From the NCBI RefSeq assembly GCF_003073045.1, contig NC_037591.1:43751091-43815090 (forward strand): a DNA stretch of 64,000 bases. Direction: 5' to 3'. A program made the position numbers and the translations under genes. Below the pieces are notes generated by a model that ran no database searches, was not told the origin of the DNA, and was given only the letters and a program-made list of their open reading frames with translations. The DNA is from Pomacea canaliculata. Taxonomy: Eukaryota; Mollusca; Gastropoda; Architaenioglossa; Ampullariidae. Shown here piece after piece: positions 54,200 to 64,000 of this stretch (position 1 is the stretch's first letter; each line of letters opens with the position of its first letter).

Positions 54200-56837
54200 C
54201 TGAGACCGACTGTCCGTGAGTCGAGAATGAACTCTGGAAAGAGCAGCAAAGTACCCGAGCACTAATGAGACACGTGATCACTTCACGAGTGCTAACGACG
54301 AACTCTGACCACTGATCCACCCGAGCCAAGCCGCCAGTTTTGCAGTCGAGGGGATTTAAAGGCGAAAGTATTTGGCTGCACTTGACAAATCATTCAGAAA
54401 AGAGCGTGGCTACCCGAATCCTAGGACAGAGTGTGGAGATACTCAGATAGCAAGCGGGTATTAGGGGTGCGTGGGTGTCGTAGGTTCACAAGTTCAACAG
54501 TAAACTTCAAGCGTGACAGGGTGTGTTCACAGAGGGCGTGCAATGTACGGATATGGCCCCGTATGTTCGTCCAGTGAACCACTCCACAGAAGTACTCGAG
54601 TGACATACACAAAGCCAGTATAACACGAATGACTCACTAGAGGGACTAGACTGACTAGACTGACTAGACTTCACGATCTCTGGAAGTACGGAGGGCCGTT
54701 AGGAAAGGAGGGACACACGTGCAGGCTAAGTATTTGCCGCCTTGTATATACTTGCTGCACATGAATATCTCATAATGTCTGCCACTCGCGCCGTGTGCAT
54801 GAAATGTGATCGCGCAGGTGCTGCACAGAAATATCCCATCATGCAGCGCGCACGCCAGCGCTTTCTACTTACACGACTCACACTCACCAAAGGTGGGCAC
54901 AAGCCCGCGGTACTCTTTTGAACCTCTGCCAGGTAAAACTGACTCACCTTGACCAGTCCCCTACCTATACCTGTGTCTTTATCAGCCACCTTCTAATCGG
55001 AGGAACACGAATTTCCCGGCTCCTGCATCAGCGTGCATCTGCGACCTCCTACCTGGCACTCACCGACGACTTCAGTCGACTCTCCTTCCAGTGCCAGTGA
55101 TGACGTCAAGCGCGTGCCGTCACACCTGGTCAGGTGATCCAACTGCTAGACACACAAAGACTGTCATGTCATCAACAGGTTGATGGCGAGTTTCACTTGA
55201 AACGCTTTTCTCTACAAACTGCTGCTTCCAGATGACCTCGCGACCTCACAATGACATCACGATGTGTTTTGCTGCCAGGTGACAGGGATCAGGTGAAGTC
55301 TGGCACGAGGATGGTAAAGGGAGAGGAGGAAACTCTTCATGGAGAGGTTGAGGGACAGAGGGAGGAGAGATGGGTGAAGGCATGGCGAGCGAGAGAATGA
55401 GCAGGTCACGAGTGCCAGAGTTTTTAGTCTCAAAAAGTCCACAAAGTGCTAATTAAAATACACCCGCTCGTTTGCAACTTACTCCTCGATTGCTTTCGAT
55501 TATTTCAAATCAGCAGACATTGACTTCTGTCTTTACGAGTGAACACACAGTTCTGCTGAAGGTGGAGGGAGGCCGGTAGATGGCGCTTGACGAGGAGAGT
55601 ACCCGCGTGTGACAGTAACACAAACAGGAATGTAACACACACTAATGGTGTGACTAGAGGGTGGGTCTGGTGTGTAGTGTGTGGGGACTGGCCAGCTGTG
55701 TGACGTGCTAACGGTGAAACAACGGTGACGTCTCACGTGTCACGTGATCCTGGTGTCAGCAGGTGACTTCACAAGGTGACTTCACAAGGGGGTCTGGTGT
55801 GTGAACTGCGTCAGGTTTTTGTTGAGACGATCTCGCCGACTGGCAAGGTCGTGTCTCATCTTCTCACTGGCCTTTCGAACTGCAACAAAGGACAAGGAAG
55901 ACGACATGGGAGGAGGATGCCGACTGTCAACCACATACAAACTCTCTCCCTCCCCACAACTCTCTGCCCGCCTGTCTCTCATTGTTCAAGTAATATAAAT
56001 AAGACCATCCTTTTGTCCGAATGCAACCAGAGTGAAGTTAAGGAGCTAATATAGTGATGATTGCTTCTACATTTTAAAGACATGTTATTGTTTGCTCTGT
56101 TACAAAAGAATCCCCGGCACTAAACACTGGACATCACAGACAGCAGTTAGAGAGTTTGTGGTCAAGCACTGCTGGCTTGTAATAAAGCATTCACAACTCT
56201 ACTCTAGAGGTATTCATCTTATAAATGTAACTTGTGGTGGTTGTCATGACTGCGATGATCACTTTGAAACTGCTGAGGTGGTTAGAATGAAAGTTCTGCT
56301 GAGAAGGGTCTGTGGTGTCAAGTTTGCTGTTGAGGCTTGGCCTTTACACATCCTGTCTTTCGCAATGATGCTTGTCACAAAACCTTGACACATCAGTCAG
56401 GAGGACAACAGGCACTTTGCCGAAGATTTGGACAAATAAAAGCAAACAAAGCAAAAGCCACATATAATGGAGATCAGGGAAGAAAGGAAGGGATGGCCAA
56501 AAACCCAAAAGTGAATGTGCGCAGAGTGGTGACTAGAGGATAAAAATATAATAAATAATTGGGGCCGGATTCTCTGCAGGCGCAGACAATATTAGTCTGG
56601 CATCAGCAACAAAGGGCGAGCACGCAGCAGTGGGCTTGTCGTTAACTCCCTTTGCCTCCCTTCCTAACTCCCCTTTCCTCCCGTTCTAAGTGTTTCCTGA
56701 TTGCGGGGCTCGAGCTCTGTGTTGGTGATGCACGAGGCACAGATTAATTTGTGATGAAGTCAATATCCAGTGAATGTCACATTTCTCTCACCACAAAACC
56801 TTTAGAAGCCACAGGCCAGCGAAAACAAGCTTCAGTG
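54200..56837. other. Intergenic stretch, nothing recognised
   Basis: GACTAGACT is repeated three times at 54645-54670, and GGTGACTTCACAA twice at 55760-55788. Open frames overlap on both strands without motifs. No gene is supported. Confidence 0.5.
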
Positions 56838-57280
56838 GGGCGGTAATTTGTCTCAAGTCGGAGCCAGGCGGTGTGTGTGTGTGATAGGTGTGTGTGTGTG
56901 TGTTGTGTATGTGTGTGTGGTGTGTGTGTGGCGGTAATTTGTCTCAAGTCGGAGCCAGGCGGTGTGTGTGTGTGATAGGTGTGTGTGTGTGAGGGTTGTG
57001 TGTGTGTGATAGTGTGTGTGTGTGTGTGTGATATGTGTGTATGTGTATGTGTGATAGGTGTGAGTGTGTGTGGGGGGTTTGTGTGTGTGTATATGTGTGA
57101 TATGTTTGTGTGTGTGTGTGGGTAGCTGTAATTTGTCTCGTCAGGAGCCAGGCGGAGTGAGTGTGTGTGATAGGTGTGTGTGTGTGTTTGTGATAGGTGT
57201 GTGTGTTTGTGAGTGTGTGTAGTGTGTGTGTTGTGTATGTGTGTGTTGTGTATGTGTGTGGTATGTGTTTGTGTGTGTGT
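56838..57280. repeat. GT-rich compound tandem array
   Basis: Three copies of GTAATTTGTCTCAAGTCGGA plus GCCAGGCGG (from 56843, 56934 and a diverged one from 57127) are separated by long GTGTGTGTGATAGGTGTGTG-type runs. The His/Thr-rich minus-strand frames (56777-57490) are translations of the repeat and not a gene. Confidence 0.9.
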
Positions 57281-58284
57281 AACGAGAGCAAAGATGTGTA
57301 AAGTGTACAGAGGGAGAGAGAGAGATAGAGAAGAATGAGAACCGAAGAGAAAAAAAAAAACACAATTAAAAACAATCAGAAATGAAGAAAAAAATCGGGG
57401 AGTGGAGGAGGAGGAGGGTAGTGCAGAAAATGAAAGACGAAAGGGGATGGGAATGATTGAAAGAAACAAACCCAAACAGTCAGCAAACAATGCCAGAGAA
57501 CAGTAAACAAAGTGTTGTGAACATGGCTGTGAGCTGATGAACGACTATCAAGCTATCGCCGCCGACTGTACACATTGTAAACAGAGAACGAGAAATAACA
57601 TCAAAAAGCAAAAGTGAAATCACCTGAGACAACTGAGCACTTGCTGCATTTGGGGATATCGTTAATATGTGAATTCTCATGAACATAAACATGGTTCACC
57701 CTTCATTTACCAAGTCCTCAGGTGAGGCAATTTTGACAACGGTCACCTGGCTATTTAAATAATTGTTTGCCCTATCAATGTTGTTACCTGGACACACACG
57801 TGACCTGTGGACACCAATGTCGATACTGAAGATTGAAAGTGTGAATGTTGTGAAATAGTAGGTGGTTGTTCACTCAGATACAGGCGACTACATGTTCGTC
57901 CTCAGTGATAATTAGTCACTCACAAAGCAGAGTTTGATTGAAGTGCGACTGCGTGAGACTGTCATTGGGATTCTTCTCGTCAGACGACGCCGACGACGAT
58001 AACAAGATGTCTAACACTTCAACAGCTTTTGAGAAAACAGTGACTAGAGAGATTCTAGAGACTGAAGCACAACAAGTGACTAGCATAAAACAAACAAACA
58101 AACAAACAAACAAACAAACAAACAGCAGACAGGGGCCAGTGTGCACTACGGAAGCAGCACAAGGACAGCAAGTGAGTGAAGACATCTCTAGACTAACATT
58201 AAGGTGAAACAGAAATCTTGAAAAATGGTGTTTGTGGTCTGAGCAAGCTTTGAAACAACTTTGGTTAATATTTCAGACTATGGA
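57281..58284. other. Intergenic; (CAAA)n at 58090-58123
   Basis: A purine-rich stretch (57300-57420) and an ACAA/CAAA microsatellite are visible. No gene is recognised. Confidence 0.55.
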
Positions 58285-58650
58285 CTGAACTAGACTGCAG
58301 ACTACAGACTACAGACTACACACTACAGACTGCACACTACACACTACACACTACACACTACAGACTGCACACTACACACTACAGACTACTACACACTACA
58401 CTACACACTACACGCTACACGCTACACACTACACGCTACAGACTACACGTTACACACTACAGACTACAGACTACACACTACACGTTACACACTACACACT
58501 ACACGCTACACACTACACGTTACACACTACAGACCACAGACTACACACTACAGACTACACGACTACATACACACTACACACTACACACTACACGTTACAC
58601 ACTACACGCTACACACTACACGCTACACGCTACACACTACACGCTACACT
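58285..58650. repeat. Minisatellite of about 9-10-bp ACTACACRC units
   Basis: About 40 units of CACACTA, CAGACTA, CACGCTA or CACGTTA in mixed order. Confidence 0.94.
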
Positions 58651-59039
58651 GTCTTATGTCAGAATATAAAATACAGTTTAGACATTTGAGTTCAGAATAC
58701 AACTTTAACATACAAGAGGATTCAGTGTCTGATGCAAACAGAACTGGATGAATATTATTGAAAGGGAGCTGTACACAGGTACAACGTTCACAGGTGTTTC
58801 ATGACGTCACCAACGTTACATGTGACGTCAGGGGTGACTAAGACAAAGCAGGTAAGTGGTGGAGACTACGTCTGCTGTGAGACAATGTTTAGAGTGAGTG
58901 GAAATCAGTGTCAAGCACAAGCTTTGAAGCTCAAACACGATTTGAAGTGGACTTCACTGGAATAGTGACAAGAGACACGAGCTGAGCTGACAAATAATGT
59001 AACAACCTTGTGACAGTGACAGGTACTAGAGACACTAAG

Positions 59040-59112
59040 ACCTGACAGGAGGACCTGACAGTAACACCTGACAGGAGGACCTGACAGTAAGACCTGACAG
59101 TAAGACCTGAAT
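59040..59112. repeat. Minisatellite, 15-bp unit, five copies
   Basis: Alternating GACCTGACAGGAG and GACCTGACAGTAA units. Confidence 0.88.
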
Positions 59113-59603
59113 GCAAAGCTGTAAATGTGACAGAAAGCACACAGAACTGAAGCCAGCGTACAATGATAACGGTGAGGTACATAGAGGTAAACCAGTCTAC
59201 ACAAGAAGAGAAGCCACAGTTGGGATGCTATTAGACAGAGATTGCCTTAGACAGAGCAGTGACCGTAAGTGGTTCAGCGTGTCTAGCAACAACCGGCTCC
59301 TTCCGCTACTTTACCTTTCCAGATGATTGATGTACCCGTTTCTGATGACTGAGGTACCCGTTTCTGATGGGTGGTGAGGAGAACTTTCTCCATAGACTCA
59401 ATACCTTGTGCACACTAACCGCCACAACCACGGAGTCTGTACATCGTCTGGACACAGCAACAGGTGAGACAAGGCGTTAGTACCGCCATGACACCATCAC
59501 AGGATCAAGACCACAGACTCCATGCTACAGCACAGTGCAGTCAAGCGAGGCCGTGTGCTGACCTCTTGCTTTGAAAGTGACGCAACTGATGTCCTCTGAC
59601 AAA

Positions 59604-59655
59604 CATGACAGCAATGACAGCAATGACAGCAATGACAGCAATGACAGCAATGACA
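59604..59655. repeat. 9-bp tandem repeat, five to six copies
   Basis: TGACAGCAA repeated five times and ending TGACAAAATG. Confidence 0.93.
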
Positions 59656-60077
59656 AAATGTCCTCCTAACGATGACAGCCGAGTGATGGCAAATCAATGG
59701 AGGCTCCAGACGCTGAGTTCACGAGGTTCCGTCAGCGAGTAAATAAACTAAACTATGGAGCAAACACGAAGGCCCCGTGGTTCAGACAGGTGTGGCCCTC
59801 AGGGCCCTCAGGCCCACGTAGCTACGCGGTCAGCTGACTACAAGCAGAGCACGTGTCGCGGCACTACGATGACGTCACTAGCAGCTCTACACATTGCGTC
59901 ATGGCGAGTTAGTGCAGTGACACGAGGCGCAAGGTCAAAGGTCGTCTCACCAAAAGCCGATCAGCAGTCAGTGCGGAAGGTCAAGATCAGGGTCACGGTC
60001 AAGGTCAGTAGAGTTGGTGACCGTGACTTGAGCCTGGGAAGGTTTGAAGTTCTTGTCAACGCCACGTACACCTGCTG

Positions 60078-60205
60078 ATAGACATGCAGTGCAAGATAAA
60101 CATCGGCGTGATGACCTGTAAACCTGGCGATAAACATGCAGTGCAAGATAAACAAGAACATGGCATGTAAATGCTGATAAACATGCAGTGCACAGTAAAC
60201 CTCAA
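60078..60205. repeat. Minisatellite, about 50-bp unit, three copies
   Basis: Each unit begins TGATARACATGCAGTGCA and continues with AGATAAACA or CAGTAAAC. The spacing varies. Confidence 0.8.
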
Positions 60206-60283
60206 CGTGACAGCATACTAAAGGCTGATTAACAGGCCACATAAACACCGACAGGTTTGTCCACACCTAATGTTACATGACGG

Positions 60284-60315
60284 CAACACCTGTAACACCT
60301 GTAACACCTGTAACT
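60284..60315. repeat. 9-bp tandem repeat TAACACCTG
   Basis: Three to four copies of GTAACACCT. Confidence 0.85.
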
Positions 60316-60759
60316 AACAGCAGATAATTGTTATTCATGGACGTGGCCTACTGTTCAAGACGAGATCGTGATGTAGAATGAAAAGATGTGATTAAGACAG
60401 TGAAATGTGAAGGTGGCAAGTCAGTGTTAGTCATCCACCGGGCGTTGGTGTTTCAATGACGCAGGTGCCACACCTGAGCCTGTCTGTGCTGATAGGTAGC
60501 ACACCTGGCGTCCTGCACTTTGACAGGTGCAACACCTGGCCGTCGTTAGGCCGATAACAGAGAGCACCTGCACTTCTTCCCTTTGATAAACCTGTGGCTC
60601 TGTGCTGGTGACTGCATCGCCTCTTGTCTTCCCACAATTCTCGCATCGTCTCGTGCAATCCTCCTGCTCTCGTTTATTAGCTGAACATAGACTGGACACC
60701 GTGTCCTTCCTGCTCGGCGTCTAACCCTCTGAACGAGGGCGTTAGGAAGCGACATCATG

Positions 60760-60990
60760 TCTCCATTCAGCGGACTAACATCATCATGTCTCCGGACTAG
60801 CAACATCATGTCTCCAGACTAACATCATCATGTCTCCGGACTAGCAACATCATGTCTCCAGACTAACATCATCATGTCTCCAGACTAACATCATCATGTC
60901 TCAGGACTAACATCATCATGTCTCCAGACTAACATCATCATGTCTCCAGACTAACAACTTCATGTCTCCATTCAGCTAACCAACATCATG
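60760..60990. repeat. Minisatellite, about 21-22-bp unit, ten copies
   Basis: The unit is CATCATGTCTCCAGACTAA plus CAT. Variants are CTAGCAA, CGGACT and CATTCAGC. Confidence 0.92.
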
Positions 60991-62237
60991 TCTCCAGTCA
61001 CGAGGCTGCGCGGCTTTCAGGCGGCATTAGACGAGTACAATGTCAAGTACCCGACTAACAACTTCAGGTACACACACAGACGATGGGTAGTTACCCGACA
61101 ACAAAGGTGAGACACACTGGTCAGCACTTCCAGTGCAGGTAGAAGACGGACAGAAGGTGGTGCCAGCCAGAGTTATGGTTATTTGATACACAGAGGGCGC
61201 TGTGTGTGTGTGTGTGTGCAGCAGCAGCAGCCTCAGTGCGTTGAAGCACAGCTCGCGCAGCAGCAACAGACATCAATAACAATTACAGTAACAGTAATAA
61301 CACACGTTCAGACAGTGAGACAATACAAACTAAAAGTAAACAAATAAGACAACAACAGTGTACCACACTAACAGAGGACAACAAGACAATATCAACAACA
61401 AACATGGAGTGGTCAGTCAGGACAGTACACAGAAGACGATGCAGGCAGTCGCAGACGTCTTGTCTGGTGTTCCATTGATTCCAGTTATTTCAGGAAAAGT
61501 TCAGACAGCCATGGGTCGCGGGGGGATACCTGAGCGCCGGTACCCATGGTGATGGAGCAAAACTCCACTGGAATGTCAGCAGCCACCTCATGGGGTGAGA
61601 GAAGTTCTGAAATAAAGCTGTGGTGACTTCTGACCCCGGTGAAGGCATTTGGACAGACTGTCAGAAACCCTGTGACCTTAATGACCCACAGACTTAGTGA
61701 GTGTTTGGACACCAACCAACACTCAGTACAAACGCCTTGGCTGTCATCAAGACCTACCCGTCCTGTCAGGTAAAGTGTAGGAAGACATGGCGCAGCTCGC
61801 GCTCTAAACCCTTCCAACCAAAGTGTTGCACACGACCAGCAATGGAGGCTAATGGGGCTACATCACAAAAACCCAGAGAAAGGAGGAAACCGTCCTAAGG
61901 ACTGGTGATAGGGCTCGGACACAGATCGTTGACCGATTCCTGGCGCAAGGAGGCCGTGGTCTCGGTGCACCTTCCCATGATTCTCTGTCACGGCATGAAA
62001 ATAGCAGCACTCGATGTTCTTCTCTACATCCGCGCGACCTGCGCGAGTCCTGTGCGTGACACGTGATCATCAGGCCCTGGGCGCCATGTTTCCAGGTCTG
62101 ACGGGATGAGCGTCAGACAAAGTCTGTCATGCAAGACTGAGCGGGCAGGGTGCCCCGGGGCACTGGGCATGGGGAGAAAATACGGGTATCTCGCACAGAC
62201 TGGAAATAGCGGGGTGAAGCAGGCCTCATGTGTGAAA
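60991..62237. other. Intergenic, no supported gene
   Basis: A GT run at 61201-61218 is followed by CAGCAGCAGCAG. The rest shows no recognised gene or transposon end. Confidence 0.5.
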
Positions 62238-62239
62238 TA

Positions 62240-62955
62240 CACTGGAACCTCGGCTAACCAACGCCTCCGATAGCAAACAAACAACCAATAATTTCGTTCA
62301 GCATTTGCGCCGGATACCGAGCAGCCACGTCAGCCACACGTGACCGACAGCATGTCAGACCGAGCATCACGTGCTGGAGACACAGTTCCGATCGGTTTTG
62401 TTATCTTTGTGCGCATCCTTGTACTTAGTGATTGTCGTGCTTCTGTTGTAACAACACATCCTCCCCTCCCCTCAGTCATGGCTCCACGCAAGATTACGAG
62501 CGACAGTAGCGAGGTGACGACAGGAAGCGGCCAACAACTGAACTGAAAGCGGAAATGATTTCAAAGTCTGAAAGCAGGCATGCGCGTGTCGGACATCGCC
62601 GCCAAGTGCGTCATGTCGAGGTCGACAGTCTCGACTCAAGAAGCCAATGTGTCGAAGGAGTGAGTACTGGAGTACTGAACACAGCGCAGGCCTGAAATAA
62701 TGGAAGGATAGAAAAGTTGTTGCTTGCGTATATAAACGAGAAACAGAAGGTGTTAGCATCAGTGAGTCGTTCATTGATGACATGGCGCTGACAGTGGAGG
62801 AAGACTTGCAGAAGCAAAAGAAGACAAGTGTTGCTATATATAGCCTGTGACGTTCATACATGAGCGAGTGAACAGGGGCTGGCAGCCATTTCAATCTGTT
62901 ACTTCTTATTTCAACTTTCCAGAACGGATTGTGGCCGTTAGCCGAGGTTGCACTG
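62240..62955 (+). mobile_element. Deleted pogo/Tigger-type DNA transposon (Tc1/mariner superfamily)
   Basis: The ends CACTGGAACCTCGGCTAAC and (reverse complement of the right end) CAGTGCAACCTCGGCTAAC match at 17 of 19 bases, and TA dinucleotides flank both (62238-62239, 62956-62957). Inside, a decayed transposase start is readable: MAPRKITSDSSE (from 62478), then ELKAEMISKSE, AGMRVSDIAAKCVMSRSTVS in the next frame (an HTH of the pogo/CENP-B type), then KLLLAYINEKQ and SESFIDDMAL. The sequence jumps to the right end before any DDE catalytic part. Only the N-terminal DNA-binding region remains, so it is non-autonomous. Confidence 0.8.
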
Positions 62956-62959
62956 TACA

Positions 62960-63697
62960 AGCTGTATGTAGTACACCATCAACCCCCGGGGTACAGTGTC
63001 CGGCAAACCAAAGTAAGCCTGGTGGCTGCTGGAGACAGACTGACCGCGGACGTGTGTAGGTGGACGGCCGTCTGTCTGCCGAGACCAACGCTTCGCCTCT
63101 TGCCACGTTCCCCGCTGTGAGTCTCGGCGAGCCTAAGCAATGAATGTGACTAAACCGGAAGCTTTGTACACTCCTGCCTCGTTTTAGTAGTTAACCGGAA
63201 CAAAATCGTCTGCCAGCAGTCCAGTCATACAAGTTCGTGGACTGACCAAGCTGAGACAACTCCTACTCCTACCGCCCCCACCATCTTCGCCACTACCACC
63301 ACCTTTATCCCTGGGTTATGTTCTTGCTCCAGACACAGTTATCTGGCAGCTGGGCTCCAGCAGGTTTGTCTGCCCCTATCTTCTCGCCCCCCCCCCACCT
63401 CTCCGTGCATGAGCCGCTTGAGTTACCTGTGTAGGGGAGAGAATTCCCCGGCTACACCACTGGGCCCCAGAGTGGGATCACAGACCTCCAGTGTCCCCTA
63501 GCGGGGCTCTGTTTATACCCAGGGGCGTCAACTGCCAGGCGAGGCTATCTGCCAGATAACAGCGCCCTCTAGCAGGCGGAGGCTGAACTGCCGGCTTGTT
63601 CCCCACAATGAGGCTGCTACAGTGCAGCTGTGACAGTAGATGGGGTCCTGTCTGGCCCGCTGTCTGGCCTGCTGTCTCCTGTCTGAGATACGTACTG
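62960..63697. other. Intergenic, no supported gene
   Basis: It contains a C run (63388-63397) and little else that can be recognised. Confidence 0.5.
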
Positions 63698-64000
63698 TGG
63701 CTACAAGGGCTATTGTACAGGATACAGGCTACACGCTACAGGGGATTATTGTACAGGATACACTATAAGGCTACAGGGATTAGTGTACAGGACTACACTA
63801 TAAGGCTACAGGGGATTATTGCACAGGATACACTATAAGGCTACAGGGGATTATTGCACAGAATACACTATAAGGCTACAGGGGATTATTGTACAGGCTA
63901 CATGCTACAGGGGACTATTGTACAGGATACACTATAAGGCTACAGGGGATTATTGTACAGGATACACTATAAGGCTACAGGGGATTATTGTACAGGATAC
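63698..64000. repeat. Minisatellite, about 35-bp unit, continues past the window end
   Basis: The unit is GGCTACAGGGGATTATTGTA plus CAGGATACACTATAA. About eight copies are seen, with CTACATGCTACAG variants at 63700-63740 and near 63900. Confidence 0.93.

Noticed and set aside
56777..57490. 237-codon minus-strand frame rich in His and Thr
   Set aside because: It is a translation of GT-rich repeats; overlapping frames show the same, and no signal or domain supports a gene.

Overview
The window is animal nuclear DNA, most likely from a gastropod mollusc. It has long AT-rich introns with GT-AG splice sites, non-LTR retrotransposons, hAT and pogo-type DNA transposons, tRNA-derived SINE pieces and very many minisatellites. 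The best lineage clue is a multicopy kinin-type neuropeptide precursor whose peptides end in FSAWG-amide or FSAWA-amide. The species cannot be fixed from the sequence alone.

Layout. (1) 1-5870: the 3' part of a CDK2-type kinase gene, plus strand, six exons; the exons for the N-lobe lie upstream of base 1. (2) 6440-8690: a decayed LINE on the minus strand, split by a 1.25 kb hAT-type element at 6761-8014 with an 8-bp target duplication. (3) 10010-13310: an RTE-like LINE, plus strand, with endonuclease and reverse transcriptase broken by several frameshifts. (4) 13.3-38 kb: gene-poor DNA crowded with tandem arrays (the largest at 14562-16719). It holds two secreted-protein genes: the kinin precursor (23001-21583, minus) and a 99-residue, 12-cysteine IGFBP-N-like protein (35037-36090, plus, two exons). 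(5) 39069-50150: the WDSUB1 gene, plus strand, 11 coding exons encoding WD40 repeats, SAM and U-box. Its introns carry a 368-bp hAT MITE and SINE/LINE tails. (6) 51-64 kb: no convincing gene; a MITE at 53963-54188, a deleted pogo/Tigger element at 62240-62955 and about ten tandem arrays, the last running off the window end.

The four host genes (a cell-cycle kinase, a neuropeptide precursor, a small secreted protein, a U-box E3 ligase) have no evident functional link; their proximity looks incidental. No operon, CRISPR array, rRNA or intact tRNA gene was seen. The most interesting items are the kinin precursor, with six usable peptides and two decayed ones, and the 25-bp piece of the IGFBP-like gene's second exon that is repeated three times in the intron just before it.
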